This document shows positions 27,668-36,133 of a DNA stretch of 64,000 bases, piece after piece; position 1 is the first letter of the stretch, and each line of letters begins with the position of its first letter. The notes under the pieces are model-generated. The model saw only the letters and a program-made list of their open reading frames with translations. It was not told the origin of the DNA and searched no databases. Position numbers and translations under genes: made by a program. The DNA lies in contig NZ_JAIGNU010000001.1 of assembly GCF_019711655.1 (NCBI RefSeq), positions 1,831,501 through 1,895,500 of the forward strand, given 5' to 3'. The stretch comes from Qipengyuania mesophila. Lineage in GTDB: Bacteria > Pseudomonadota > Alphaproteobacteria > Sphingomonadales > Sphingomonadaceae.

Positions 27668-29080
27668 TCAGCCGCCGATCAGCGCGTGCATTCCCCAGAC
27701 CACGGCGACGATCATCGCGATGCCGAACAGGTCGAGCAATATGCCCGCCTTGACCATCCGTTCGATGCGGATGCGGCCCGTCGCCCAGGCGATGGCGTTG
27801 GGTCCGGTCCCGGCGGGCAGCATGAAGCCCCAGCTCGCCGCCAGCGCGGCGGGCATGGCGAGCAGCACGGGGTCGACGCCGAGCGCGACCGTCAGGCTCG
27901 CGACCACCGGGATGATCCCGCTGGCGGTGGCGACATTGCTGGCGAATTCGGTGATCAGCACCACCATGGCGACGACCGCGAGGGCGACGAAGACCAGCGG
28001 CCAGGCCTCGAGCGGCAGCAGCGCCTGCCCGAGCCAGTCGGCCAGCCCGCTCGCGCTCATCCCGGCGGCAAGCGCGAGGCCGCCGCCGAACATCATGATG
28101 ACACCCCAGGGCGCGCGGTTGGCCTCTTCCCAGGTCAGCAGCGGTCGGCCGGTGCCGTCGGGCAACAGGAACAGAGTCAGCCCCATCAGCACCGCGATGG
28201 TGCCGTCGGTCAGCGATCCCTCGGGCAGGTAGGGCGCGATCAACATCTGCCCCATCCACAGTACGAAGGTGACTGCCACCACCGGCACCAGTCGCCTCTC
28301 GGGACTTGTCCAGGCATCGTGGGTGTCGATCGCGGTACGCGCGGCCTCGGTATCGAAGGGATGTGCACGGACATTCTGCACTCGGCCGACCAGCAGCGCG
28401 GCCAGAGGGACGCCGATGATCACCACGGGAAAGCCGTAGAGCGCCCATTGCGCGAAGGTGATCCGTGTGCCGGTGAGCGTGTCGACGAGCCCCACGGCGA
28501 TGGCATTGGTGGGCGACCCGACCAGAGTGCCCAGCCCGCCGATGGAGGCAGCGAAGGCAATCCCGATGGGTAGCGCGCCGGCGAGCCCTTCGGTGTCGCC
28601 ATCCTCCGATCCGCCGCCGCGCAGCACGGCGAGAGCCATCGGCATCATGATCAGCGCGGTCGAGGTGTTGGAAATCAGCATCGAGAGGATCGCCGCGGTG
28701 ACCATGAATGCGAGCAGCACGCCCGTCTGCCCGCGGTGGCCGACGAGCTGGAGCAGTGCGAGCGCGAGACGGCGATGGAGCCCGGTGCGTTCGATCGCGA
28801 GCGCGATGAAGGCGCCTCCGAGGATGAGGAACAGGATCGGCGAATAATAGGCGCTCGCGGTCGCCTTGGCGTCCATCACCCCGGCGAAGGGCAGGACGAG
28901 GAAGGGCATCAACGCGGTCGCCGTCAGCGGCAGCGCTTCGGTCATCCACCACGAGGCCATCAGCAGGACCAGGCCCGCGACGACGAACGCCTCGCGCGTC
29001 ATCCCCGCAGGCGCGGGCAGGACAATGCTCGCCAGCAATGCGAGCGCACCCACGAACAGTCCGATAGTCTTGGCGTTCAT
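27668..29080 (-). CDS. SLC13/DASS-family anion permease
   Basis: A 470-residue transporter with about 11-12 membrane segments. The two substrate motifs of divalent-anion/sodium symporters are visible: 'LISNTSTALIMMP' (SNT) near residue 138 and 'EFASNVATASGIIPV' in the second half. 'YYSPILFLILGGAFIALAIERTGLHRRLAL' is the family signature. Substrates in the family are succinate, malate, fumarate or sulfate. ATG 29080 follows GGGAGAG. It is flanked by genes of unrelated function. Confidence 0.88.
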   Translation of the reverse strand: MNAKTIGLFVGALALLASIVLPAPAGMTREAFVVAGLVLLMASWWMTEALPLTATALMPFLVLPFAGVMDAKATASAYYSPILFLILGGAFIALAIERTGLHRRLALALLQLVGHRGQTGVLLAFMVTAAILSMLISNTSTALIMMPMALAVLRGGGSEDGDTEGLAGALPIGIAFAASIGGLGTLVGSPTNAIAVGLVDTLTGTRITFAQWALYGFPVVIIGVPLAALLVGRVQNVRAHPFDTEAARTAIDTHDAWTSPERRLVPVVAVTFVLWMGQMLIAPYLPEGSLTDGTIAVLMGLTLFLLPDGTGRPLLTWEEANRAPWGVIMMFGGGLALAAGMSASGLADWLGQALLPLEAWPLVFVALAVVAMVVLITEFASNVATASGIIPVVASLTVALGVDPVLLAMPAALAASWGFMLPAGTGPNAIAWATGRIRIERMVKAGILLDLFGIAMIVAVVWGMHALIGG

Positions 29081-29124
29081 CCCACTCTCCCGCCCGCGCT
29101 GCTAGCAAGCGGGCGGGGCGGGGG

Positions 29125-29706
29125 CTAGTGGGTCCAGTCGAGCTTTACGCTGTCGATGTGCCAGCGGAGTTGTTCCGGAGACGCGCCGGGTACATCATTG
29201 ACGCGCTTCAGGACGATAGGCCCTTCATAGCTTATGGGGCGCCCCTCTCTGTCCTTCGCGGTAATCGTGGCCTGGCTGGTGTAGTAGGACGAACCCGCCG
29301 CACCCTCCAGGATCCCACCGGGTACCGCCACGGTGATCTTGCCGAGGTCGGCGAAGAGCTTGCGCCATTCGCCCTTGGGCCATTTTTCCTGATCCGCCGG
29401 ATCGAGCATCGCCCATGCCTGGTCGAATTCGCGCAGTTCGATCGCCCGTGCGAAGGAAAGAAGCACATTGCGTGCGCCCGTTTCGGTGCGCTCGATCTCG
29501 GGTTCGAGCGGGGCCGGCATGAGGTCGGGATGCCCGTCATTATCGGCGTTCTCACCGGTATCGAGCGGCGGAGGTGGTGAAGGTATGGGATCGCCGGGCG
29601 TCCCTTCGAGGTCCACCGTCCGAACGGCGTCCTCGGTGTCCGTCTGCGATCCACATCCGGCAAGCGCGAGGCTGGCGGCGAGAGTGAGGGCCAGGGTGCT
29701 CTTCAT
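29125..29706 (-). CDS. Hypothetical lipoprotein
   Basis: A 193-residue protein with a clear lipoprotein signal ('LALTLAASLALAGC'), a Pro/Asp-rich linker of about residues 35-75 and a compact C-terminal domain beginning 'RNVLLSFARAIELREFDQAWAML'. That last piece resembles the first helices of NTF2-like domains, with 'GAAGSSYYTSQATITAKDREGRPISYEGPIVLKRV' as the following sheet; this is a weak fold guess. The start lies inside the downstream flank of the infC terminator and lacks a clear ribosome site. Confidence 0.7.
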   Translation of the reverse strand: MKSTLALTLAASLALAGCGSQTDTEDAVRTVDLEGTPGDPIPSPPPPLDTGENADNDGHPDLMPAPLEPEIERTETGARNVLLSFARAIELREFDQAWAMLDPADQEKWPKGEWRKLFADLGKITVAVPGGILEGAAGSSYYTSQATITAKDREGRPISYEGPIVLKRVNDVPGASPEQLRWHIDSVKLDWTH

Positions 29707-29714
29707 GCAAAGAA

Positions 29715-29747
29715 AAACCGGGGAGCAGTGGCCTGCGTTCCCCGGTT
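29715..29747 (-). terminator. Terminator of infC
   Basis: AACCGGGGA and TCCCCGGTT pair around a 14-base loop and are followed on the minus strand by a T-rich tract (TTTTTCTTT). The hairpin lies about 30 bases beyond the infC stop. Confidence 0.8.
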
Positions 29748-29775
29748 CGTCGCTGTTGGCGGTGCGGCCGTCCGC

Positions 29776-30318
29776 TTACTTGGGGGCCAGCACCATGATC
29801 ATCTGGCGCCCTTCGAGGCGCGGGAAGGCCTCGACCTTGGCGATTTCCTCCACATCGTCGCGGACGCGGTTGAGGAGGTCCATGCCGAGCTGCTGGTGCG
29901 CCATCTCGCGACCGCGGAAGCGCAGCGTGCACTTCACCTTGTCGCCGTGCTCGATGAACTTGACGACGTTCTTCATCTTCACGTCGTAATCGTGCGTGTC
30001 GATGTTCGGGCGCATCTTGACCTCTTTGATTTCCTGGGTCTTCTGCGTCTTGCGCGCGAGGTTGGCCTTCTTCTGCGCCTCGTAGCGATATTTGCCGACA
30101 TCGAGGAACTTGCACACCGGCGGGTCCGCATTGGGGGACACTTCGACGAGGTTCAGGCCCAACTCGTTGGCCTGCTCAGTTGCTTCGCGGGTGAACATAA
30201 CGCCGAGGTTTTCGCCTTCGTGATCGATCACGCGGACCTTCGGCACATTGATCATGTTATCGTAGCGCGGGCCGCTCTTGACGGGCATCTGCATGCTACG
30301 GCGGGGTGGACGGGCTAT
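29776..30318 (-). CDS. infC: Translation initiation factor IF-3, probable ATA start
   Basis: A 180-residue IF-3 from ATA 30318, or 172 residues from ATG 30294. The core '[18 protein letters not shown]', '[26 protein letters not shown]' and '[18 protein letters not shown]' is unmistakable. The only good ribosome site, AAAGGAGA at 30333-30326, is eight bases from an in-frame ATA, and the extra residues ('[10 protein letters not shown]') match the basic start of alphaproteobacterial IF-3. Rare starts (ATT in Escherichia coli) let IF-3 repress its own synthesis by rejecting non-standard start codons, so ATA would fit that known loop. Confidence 0.95.
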   Translation of the reverse strand: MARPPRRSMQMPVKSGPRYDNMINVPKVRVIDHEGENLGVMFTREATEQANELGLNLVEVSPNADPPVCKFLDVGKYRYEAQKKANLARKTQKTQEIKEVKMRPNIDTHDYDVKMKNVVKFIEHGDKVKCTLRFRGREMAHQQLGMDLLNRVRDDVEEIAKVEAFPRLEGRQMIMVLAPK

Positions 30319-30430
30319 GGGGCACTCTCCTTTGGTGGCCGGATATTCAAAGGGGCCATGTAGGGATTGTTCCGCAGATTCGGAAGTGTGTTATGCGATT
30401 GGGGCGCAGATTTGCGCGCGACCGTTGCAC

Positions 30431-31147
30431 CTAGGCAGCGCGATTCCACAGGTTGAACCGCGCCAGCTTGCCCTTGGCGGGCACGACCGCGTCGATCCGG
30501 TCGGCGGGTTGCAGGGCCTGCAGGATCGCCGGATCACCCGCGTTCATGCCGCCGGTGAAAGCGCCGAATGCGGGCAGGATCATGCGGCCGCTGGGTCGAC
30601 CGTCGGGCCCGTCGTTGGCGCTCACCACCGCGCAGGGGCGGCGGATCATCCGCTGCCTTACCTTCAGCTGCAGGCGCGGATGGTAATGGCCCGAGAGTTC
30701 GGGGCGAGTCTCGCCCCTCAGCGCCTGGTGGCGCAGGACCACACCGCCGATCTCGAGTTCCTCAGCCAGTGTGCCGCCGCAGCGCGTCGCCATATCGGGA
30801 TCGTGCCCGTGATCGTGATTTCCGGTGATCCACACCCAGTCGACCGCGCGCGTGAGCGCATCGAGCATGCCCGCCGCATGCGGTTCGAGCCGCGTCGAGC
30901 CGTCCGAATCGTGGAAATTGTCGCCCAGCGTGATCACCCGCCGCGCGCCCGTCTCGCGGATCGCGTGCGCCACGCGCTCGAGCGTCTCGCGGCTGTCGTA
31001 GGGCGGGATCATCTGCCCGTGGCGGGCGAAGAAGCTCCCTTTCTCGAGATGCAGGTCGGCGACCAGCAGCGCACGCTCGCGCGGCCAGTAGAGCGCGCGA
31101 CCTTCGGTCAGGAGCCATTCCTCGCCTGCGAACGAAAGGGGAACCAT
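30431..31147 (-). CDS. pdeM: PdeM-type metallophosphoesterase (DNA-damage-associated)
   Basis: A 238-residue calcineurin-like enzyme. Metal motifs are complete: 'VADLHLEKG', 'ITLGDNFHD', 'ITGNHDHG' and 'SGHYHP'. 'FAGEEWLLTEGRALYWPRERALLVADLH' is typical of the group named ligase-associated DNA damage response endonuclease PdeM, usually encoded beside an ATP-dependent DNA ligase, an exonuclease and an Lhr-like helicase. None of those partners is next to it here. It is divergent from hemF by 45 bases. Confidence 0.82.
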   Translation of the reverse strand: MVPLSFAGEEWLLTEGRALYWPRERALLVADLHLEKGSFFARHGQMIPPYDSRETLERVAHAIRETGARRVITLGDNFHDSDGSTRLEPHAAGMLDALTRAVDWVWITGNHDHGHDPDMATRCGGTLAEELEIGGVVLRHQALRGETRPELSGHYHPRLQLKVRQRMIRRPCAVVSANDGPDGRPSGRMILPAFGAFTGGMNAGDPAILQALQPADRIDAVVPAKGKLARFNLWNRAA

Positions 31148-31192
31148 GGCTCGCTATTGCCGTAGCGAGAGGGGGATGGCAAGGCTCTTGGC

Positions 31193-32050
31193 ATGACCGA
31201 GAGGACCCAGCACACCGACACCGCCCGCCAATGGTTCGAGAGCCTGCGCGATCGTATTTGCGCCGAGTTCGAGGCGATCGAACGCGAAGCGGGTTCCGAG
31301 GCGCGCTTCCAGTACGACAGCTGGCAGCGCGAAGAGGAGGGCAATCCCGATCCGGGCGGTGGCACGCGCGGGCTGATGAAGGGCACGGTGTTCGAGAAAG
31401 TCGGGGTCAACGTCTCGACCGTGCGCGGCAATTTTGCGCCCGAGTTCGCCGGTACGATCAACGGCGCGAGCGCGGAGAACCCCGGCTTCACCGCGACCGG
31501 CATCAGCCTGGTAGCGCACATGGCCAACCCGCATGTGCCCGCGGTGCACATGAACACGCGTTTCCTCACCACTGGCAAGGCCTGGTTCGGCGGCGGGGCC
31601 GACCTCAATCCGCCGATCCCCTATGCCGAGGACACCGCGGATTTCCATGCCCGCTTCCGCGCCGCCTGCTCGGCGCACAACCCGACCTATTACGAACGCT
31701 TCAAGAAGTGGGCGGACGACTATTTCTTCATTCCCCACCGCGGCGTCCATCGCGGCGTGGGCGGGATCTTCTACGATCATCTCGAATGCCCCGACGATGC
31801 GGCATTCGAGCGCAATCTCGCCTTCACGAAAGACGTGGGCGAAGCCTTCCTCGACGTCTTTCCCAAGCTGGTCCGCCGACGGATGGAGAGCGACTTCACG
31901 CCCGAGGACAAGCAGACCCAGCTCGAATGGCGCGGGCGCTATGCCGAATTCAACCTCGTCTACGACCGCGGGACGCTGTTCGGCCTCAAGACCGGCGGCA
32001 ATATCGATGCCATCCTGATGAGCCTGCCGCCCGAGGCGACCTGGGCCTGA
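31193..32050 (+). CDS. hemF: Oxygen-dependent coproporphyrinogen III oxidase
   Basis: A 285-residue heme-pathway enzyme that decarboxylates coproporphyrinogen III to protoporphyrinogen IX with molecular oxygen. 'EEGNPDPGGGTRGLMKGTVFEKVGVNVSTV', 'MANPHVPAVHMNTRF' and 'WFGGGADLNPPIPY' are the conserved core, and 'HRGVGGIFYDHLE' follows. Length is standard. It ends exactly where the opposing GH16 gene ends (stops abut with no gap). Confidence 0.96.
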   Translation: MTERTQHTDTARQWFESLRDRICAEFEAIEREAGSEARFQYDSWQREEEGNPDPGGGTRGLMKGTVFEKVGVNVSTVRGNFAPEFAGTINGASAENPGFTATGISLVAHMANPHVPAVHMNTRFLTTGKAWFGGGADLNPPIPYAEDTADFHARFRAACSAHNPTYYERFKKWADDYFFIPHRGVHRGVGGIFYDHLECPDDAAFERNLAFTKDVGEAFLDVFPKLVRRRMESDFTPEDKQTQLEWRGRYAEFNLVYDRGTLFGLKTGGNIDAILMSLPPEATWA

Positions 32051-32926
32051 TCACTCCGCTTGTTCGTCTTCGGGCGCGTAGACCCGCACCCAGTCGACCA
32101 GCATCGCCACTTCGCCGGTCTTGACCTTGTCGACGGTCTCCTGCGGGACGCCGTTATAGGGCTTCTCGATCCCGTTGGTCTTGAACGGATAGGCGCCGCC
32201 CATGGCGAAATTGAGGATCAGGTATTTCGGATTGTCGAACCGCCATTTGCCGTAGTTTTCGACCATCGGGCGGGTGACGCGGTAGGTGGTGTGGCCGTCG
32301 ACCTGGAAGAGCAGCTCGTCCTTCTTCCATTCGACCGCATAAACGTGCCAGCCGGTCACATCGTCGCCTTCGGGGAAGAAGAACTTGTTCACCAGCGGCG
32401 TTTCGCCCGAATAGCCGGGGCCGTGGAGCGCCACGCCGACCCAGTCCTTCTCGCCGACATATTCCATGATGTCGATCTCGCCCGTACCCGGCCATGTGTC
32501 GTTGCCGAGCAGCCAGAAGGCGGGCCAGACGCCCGTCGCGTCAGGCATCCTGATGCGCGCTTCGGCGCGGCCATAGGTGAAGTCGAACTTGCCTTGGCTC
32601 TCGACCCGTCCCGAAAGGAAATCGGCCTTGCGGTCGGGGTGCGGATCGACGCCGGGCTTGAATATGGGACGCAGCATGAGCGCACCGCCGTCGGCGCCCG
32701 AGAGCCCGTCGACGATCGAGAGCACGGCGGGCGCATCGACATAGGCCTGCTGTTCGTTGTTGACCCAGAACTCGGGCCCGATGACGCCCCATTTGTCGCG
32801 ATCGAGCTCGGGCGCGTTGAATTCGTCGGCCCAGATGAGCGTGCGGGCGGCCGGTTCCTCGGCCGCCAGCGGCTTCGCCAGCAGGCCCAATACTCCGGCG
32901 CAAAGCGCGAATCTGGTGCGGATCAT
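32051..32926 (-). CDS. Secreted glycoside hydrolase family 16 enzyme
   Basis: A 291-residue protein. ATG 32926 follows GGGGAGAG and gives a signal peptide ending 'LLAKPLAAEE'. The GH16 active-site strand 'GEIDIMEYVG' has both catalytic Glu residues (150 and 155 in this numbering) with the intervening Asp. 'TLIWADEFNAPELDRDKW' and 'WPAFWLLGN' are typical of laminarinase and other beta-glucanase-like members. A beta-1,3-glucan substrate is a reasonable guess for a marine-type bacterium, but agarase-type substrates are also in the family. Confidence 0.88.
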   Translation of the reverse strand: MIRTRFALCAGVLGLLAKPLAAEEPAARTLIWADEFNAPELDRDKWGVIGPEFWVNNEQQAYVDAPAVLSIVDGLSGADGGALMLRPIFKPGVDPHPDRKADFLSGRVESQGKFDFTYGRAEARIRMPDATGVWPAFWLLGNDTWPGTGEIDIMEYVGEKDWVGVALHGPGYSGETPLVNKFFFPEGDDVTGWHVYAVEWKKDELLFQVDGHTTYRVTRPMVENYGKWRFDNPKYLILNFAMGGAYPFKTNGIEKPYNGVPQETVDKVKTGEVAMLVDWVRVYAPEDEQAE

Positions 32927-33112
32927 GATGCTCTCCCCAAGACTGTGAACGTTCTCATTGCATGCATTCTCCGGGATTTCCAGCCCTGGCGAATGCCAAT
33001 TGCCGCGCAGGGCTGGTGCTGTACCGCAGGATCGGCAATAGCGCGGCAGCGTTGAAAAGAACCCAGCGCGCGGACAGCAGGTCCGCCGCGAAAGACCTTC
33101 GGAGAGTTGCCC

Positions 33113-35008
33113 ATGCGCCGCCTTGCCGCCCCCCTCGCCCTTCTGCTCGCCAGCACCGCCTGCACGACGATGGAGGGCACCGCGCCCGTCGCCGCCGCGC
33201 CCGAGCGGATGGTCTCGCCGATCCTCACCACACCCGACGCGGTCGACAGCGCGACCTATGCCCAGCCGCAGGTCGCGCGGGTGACGCATGTCGCGCTCGA
33301 CCTCGATCTCGATTTCGATGCCAAGCGCGTCGGCGGGGTCGCCGAACTCGACGTTCTCGCCGCACCGGGTGCCGAGGATATCGTGCTCGACACCAGATGC
33401 CTCGAAATCGCCAGCGTGACCGACGGCGCCGGCCGTGAACTGGCCTATGAAATCGGCAAAACGGTCGAGGAGGGCGGTAAGGGCGCGCCCCTGACGATCG
33501 CGCTCGACGGTGCGACAAAATTGCGCATCGCCTATCGCGCGCCGGCCGGTGCCGAGGCGCTGCAATGGCTCAGCCCAGAACAGACCAAGGGCGGGGTGCA
33601 TCCCTTCCTCTTCAGCCAGGGGCAGGCGATCCTCAACCGCAGCTGGATCCCGACGCAGGACAGCCCCGGCATCCGCCAGACCTGGGAAGCGCGCATCACC
33701 GCGCCCAAGCCGCTCGACGTGGTGATGAGCGGCGTGCGCCAGGGCGAGCCCGAAGACCTCGGCAATGGCCGCCGCGCCTTCCGTTTCGTGATGGACAAGC
33801 CGGTGCCGCCCTATCTGATCGCGCTGGCCGCCGGCGACATCGATTTCGCCGAGCTCGGTCCGCGCACCGGCGTTTGGGCCGAACCCGCCACGCTGCCGCG
33901 CGCCGCGAAGGAAGTGGGCGACACCGAGCAGCTCGTCTCCGCTGCCGAGAAGCTCTACGGCGCCTATCGCTGGGGCCGCTACGACATGATCGTGCTGCCG
34001 CCGTCCTTCCCCTATGGCGGGATGGAAAACCCGGTGATGACCTTCCTCACCCCGACCTTCATTGCCGGCGACCGTTCGAACAACGGCCTCGTCGCGCACG
34101 AGTTGGCGCATAGCTGGTCGGGCAATCTCGTCACCAATGCGGTGTGGGAGGACAGCTGGCTCAATGAGGGCGTGACCTCCTATTTCGAGAACCGCATCGT
34201 CGAGGCGGTCTATGGCAAGAAGCGCGCCGAGCAGGAGGCTGCACTGGCCTTCGCCGGGATCGAGGAAACGCTCGCCGAGGTGGGAGACGATGCACCGGGG
34301 ACCGCGCTGCACCACGAACCGGGCGCCAACGAACTCGGCAGTGCGATCACCTACGACAAGGGTCACTTCTTCCTGCGTACCGTCGAGCGCCTGGTCGGAC
34401 GCGAGCGCTTCGACGCCTGGCTGCGCCAGTGGTTCGACAGCCACGCCTTCCAGCCGGCGACGAGCGAGATGTTCTACGAGGACATGCTGGCGAACCTCGT
34501 GCGCGACGAGGCCGAGGCCAAGAAGCTGATGCTGCGCGAATGGATCTTCGCCCCCGGCCTGCCGGCCAATGTCGCCAAGCCCGATCCCGCAGCCTTCGCC
34601 GAAGTCGACGGCGCGGTGGCCGCCTATGCCGACGAAGGCACGATCCCGCCCGCCTATGCCGGCTGGACCGCCGCCGAACAGATGCGCTTCCTCGACAGTA
34701 TCCCCAAGGAGCGCAGCGCCGAGCAGCTTGCGGCGCTCGACAGCGCGCTCGGCCTGTCTGAGACCGGCAATAACGAGATCCTCTTCCTGTGGCTCGAACT
34801 CGCGCTGGCCAATCGTTACGAGCCCGCCGTGCCGCAGGCGAAGGAATTCCTAGCCGAAGTGGGTCGCGCCAAGTTCGTGCGTCCGCTGTTCAAGGTGCTG
34901 TGGGACCAGGGCGACTGGGGTCAGGCGCACGCGAAACGGATCTATGCGAAGACGCGGGCAGGATACCACGCGGTGACCCGTGCGGGTGTCGACCGGATCG
35001 TCAACTAG
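33113..35008 (+). CDS. M1-family aminopeptidase lipoprotein
   Basis: A 631-residue zinc aminopeptidase resembling leukotriene A4 hydrolase-type enzymes. ATG 33113 follows GGAGAG; the upstream TTG at 33107 is less likely. A lipoprotein-like signal ends 'LLASTAC'. 'PYGGMENP' binds the substrate N terminus, 'HELAH' at residue 329 with 'NEG' 18 residues later forms the zinc site, and 'AITYDKGHFFLRTVE' contains the transition-state Tyr. The helical C-terminal domain is present. It would clip N-terminal residues from peptides in the periplasm. Confidence 0.9.
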   Translation: MRRLAAPLALLLASTACTTMEGTAPVAAAPERMVSPILTTPDAVDSATYAQPQVARVTHVALDLDLDFDAKRVGGVAELDVLAAPGAEDIVLDTRCLEIASVTDGAGRELAYEIGKTVEEGGKGAPLTIALDGATKLRIAYRAPAGAEALQWLSPEQTKGGVHPFLFSQGQAILNRSWIPTQDSPGIRQTWEARITAPKPLDVVMSGVRQGEPEDLGNGRRAFRFVMDKPVPPYLIALAAGDIDFAELGPRTGVWAEPATLPRAAKEVGDTEQLVSAAEKLYGAYRWGRYDMIVLPPSFPYGGMENPVMTFLTPTFIAGDRSNNGLVAHELAHSWSGNLVTNAVWEDSWLNEGVTSYFENRIVEAVYGKKRAEQEAALAFAGIEETLAEVGDDAPGTALHHEPGANELGSAITYDKGHFFLRTVERLVGRERFDAWLRQWFDSHAFQPATSEMFYEDMLANLVRDEAEAKKLMLREWIFAPGLPANVAKPDPAAFAEVDGAVAAYADEGTIPPAYAGWTAAEQMRFLDSIPKERSAEQLAALDSALGLSETGNNEILFLWLELALANRYEPAVPQAKEFLAEVGRAKFVRPLFKVLWDQGDWGQAHAKRIYAKTRAGYHAVTRAGVDRIVN

Positions 35009-35129
35009 TTCCGATCCACAGCCGCAGGACATAGGCGACCACGCCCAGAACGGCGACGCTGGCGGCCCAGATCGCCGCCAGCCACGCCAGCCGCTGCCAC
35101 AGCGGGGCCTCTTCGGGCGCGTCGCTCAA
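35001..35129 (-). CDS. DUF2474 small membrane protein of the cytochrome bd operon
   Basis: A 42-residue protein starting at TTG 35129, overlapping the cydB stop as TTGA. 'PLWQRLAWLAAIWAASVAVLGVVAYVLRLW' is one membrane helix with the conserved W-x-R-L-x-W start of DUF2474. These proteins follow cydAB in many proteobacteria and are thought to play the role of CydX, stabilising the oxidase. Its last eight bases overlap the end of the opposing M1 peptidase gene. Confidence 0.82.
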   Translation of the reverse strand: MSDAPEEAPLWQRLAWLAAIWAASVAVLGVVAYVLRLWIGTS

Positions 35130-36133
35130 TGATATCCTTCGTGGCCGGTCTTGCCGCGAAAGACCCAATAGGCCCAGCCGGTATAGGCGAGGATCAGCGG
35201 CATGGTGATGCCGACGCCGACCAGCATGAAGATCTGGCTGCGCTCGGGCGCGGCGGCGTCCCAGATGGTCAGTGAGGGCGGCACGACATTGGGCCAGATC
35301 GTCACCCCGAGCCCGGCCATGCCGAGCAGGAACAGGCCGAGCGCCAGCCAGAAGGGCCGGCTCTCGCCGCCGCGAGTCAGCGAGCGGTAGAGCGCGATCG
35401 CCAGCGCGGCGGTGAGCAGCGGCACCGGCGCGGCGTAGTAGAGCTCGGGTGCGGTCAGCCAGCGGGCGGCATATTCGGGGCGCAGGACGAGGTTGTAGAG
35501 GCTGACCAGCGCCATCAGCCCGCCGGTCGCCCAGAAGGCGCGCAGGGCCAGTTTGCGCGCGTGTGCCTGCGCCTCGCCGTCGAGCTTCCACACTAGCCAG
35601 GTCGCGCCGAGCAGGGCATAGCCGGCCACGGTGCCGATACCGGTCAGGACGGTGTAGGGCGTCAGCCAGTCGAACCAGCTGCCGGCATAGGCGCGATCGA
35701 CGACCTCGATTCCCTGCAGCAGCGCACCGAGCGTCATGCCCTGTGCCATCGCCGCGACGAGGCTCCCGCCGGTGAAGGCGAAATCCCACAGCCGCCGGTG
35801 CGCCGGGTCGCGCCAGCGGAATTCGAACGCCACGCCGCGGAAAACGAGCCCGAGCAGCATGGCGATGATCAGCGGGTAGGTGGCGGGCAGCACCACCGCA
35901 TAGGCCAGAGGGAAGGCAGCGAAGAGGCCGCCTCCGCCGAGCACCAGCCAGGTCTCGTTGCCGTCCCATACGGGCGCGATCGAGTTCATCGCGCGGTCGC
36001 GCTCGGGCCCGACCTCGAATGCCGGGAAGAGGATGCCGATCCCGAGATCGAAGCCATCCATGACGACATAGGCAAAGATCGCGAAGGCGATGATGAAGGC
36101 CCAGATCACCGTGAGGTCGAAATTAACGGCCAT
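35126..36133 (-). CDS. cydB: Cytochrome bd ubiquinol oxidase subunit II
   Basis: A 335-residue membrane protein with eight or nine segments. It starts at ATG 36133 inside the last codons of cydA (11-base overlap). 'YVVMDGFDLGIGILFP' at the first helix and 'WDGNETWLVLGGGGLFAAFPLAYA' are canonical CydB. Together with CydA it forms the high-affinity quinol oxidase that reduces oxygen without pumping protons. Confidence 0.95.
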   Translation of the reverse strand: MAVNFDLTVIWAFIIAFAIFAYVVMDGFDLGIGILFPAFEVGPERDRAMNSIAPVWDGNETWLVLGGGGLFAAFPLAYAVVLPATYPLIIAMLLGLVFRGVAFEFRWRDPAHRRLWDFAFTGGSLVAAMAQGMTLGALLQGIEVVDRAYAGSWFDWLTPYTVLTGIGTVAGYALLGATWLVWKLDGEAQAHARKLALRAFWATGGLMALVSLYNLVLRPEYAARWLTAPELYYAAPVPLLTAALAIALYRSLTRGGESRPFWLALGLFLLGMAGLGVTIWPNVVPPSLTIWDAAAPERSQIFMLVGVGITMPLILAYTGWAYWVFRGKTGHEGYH

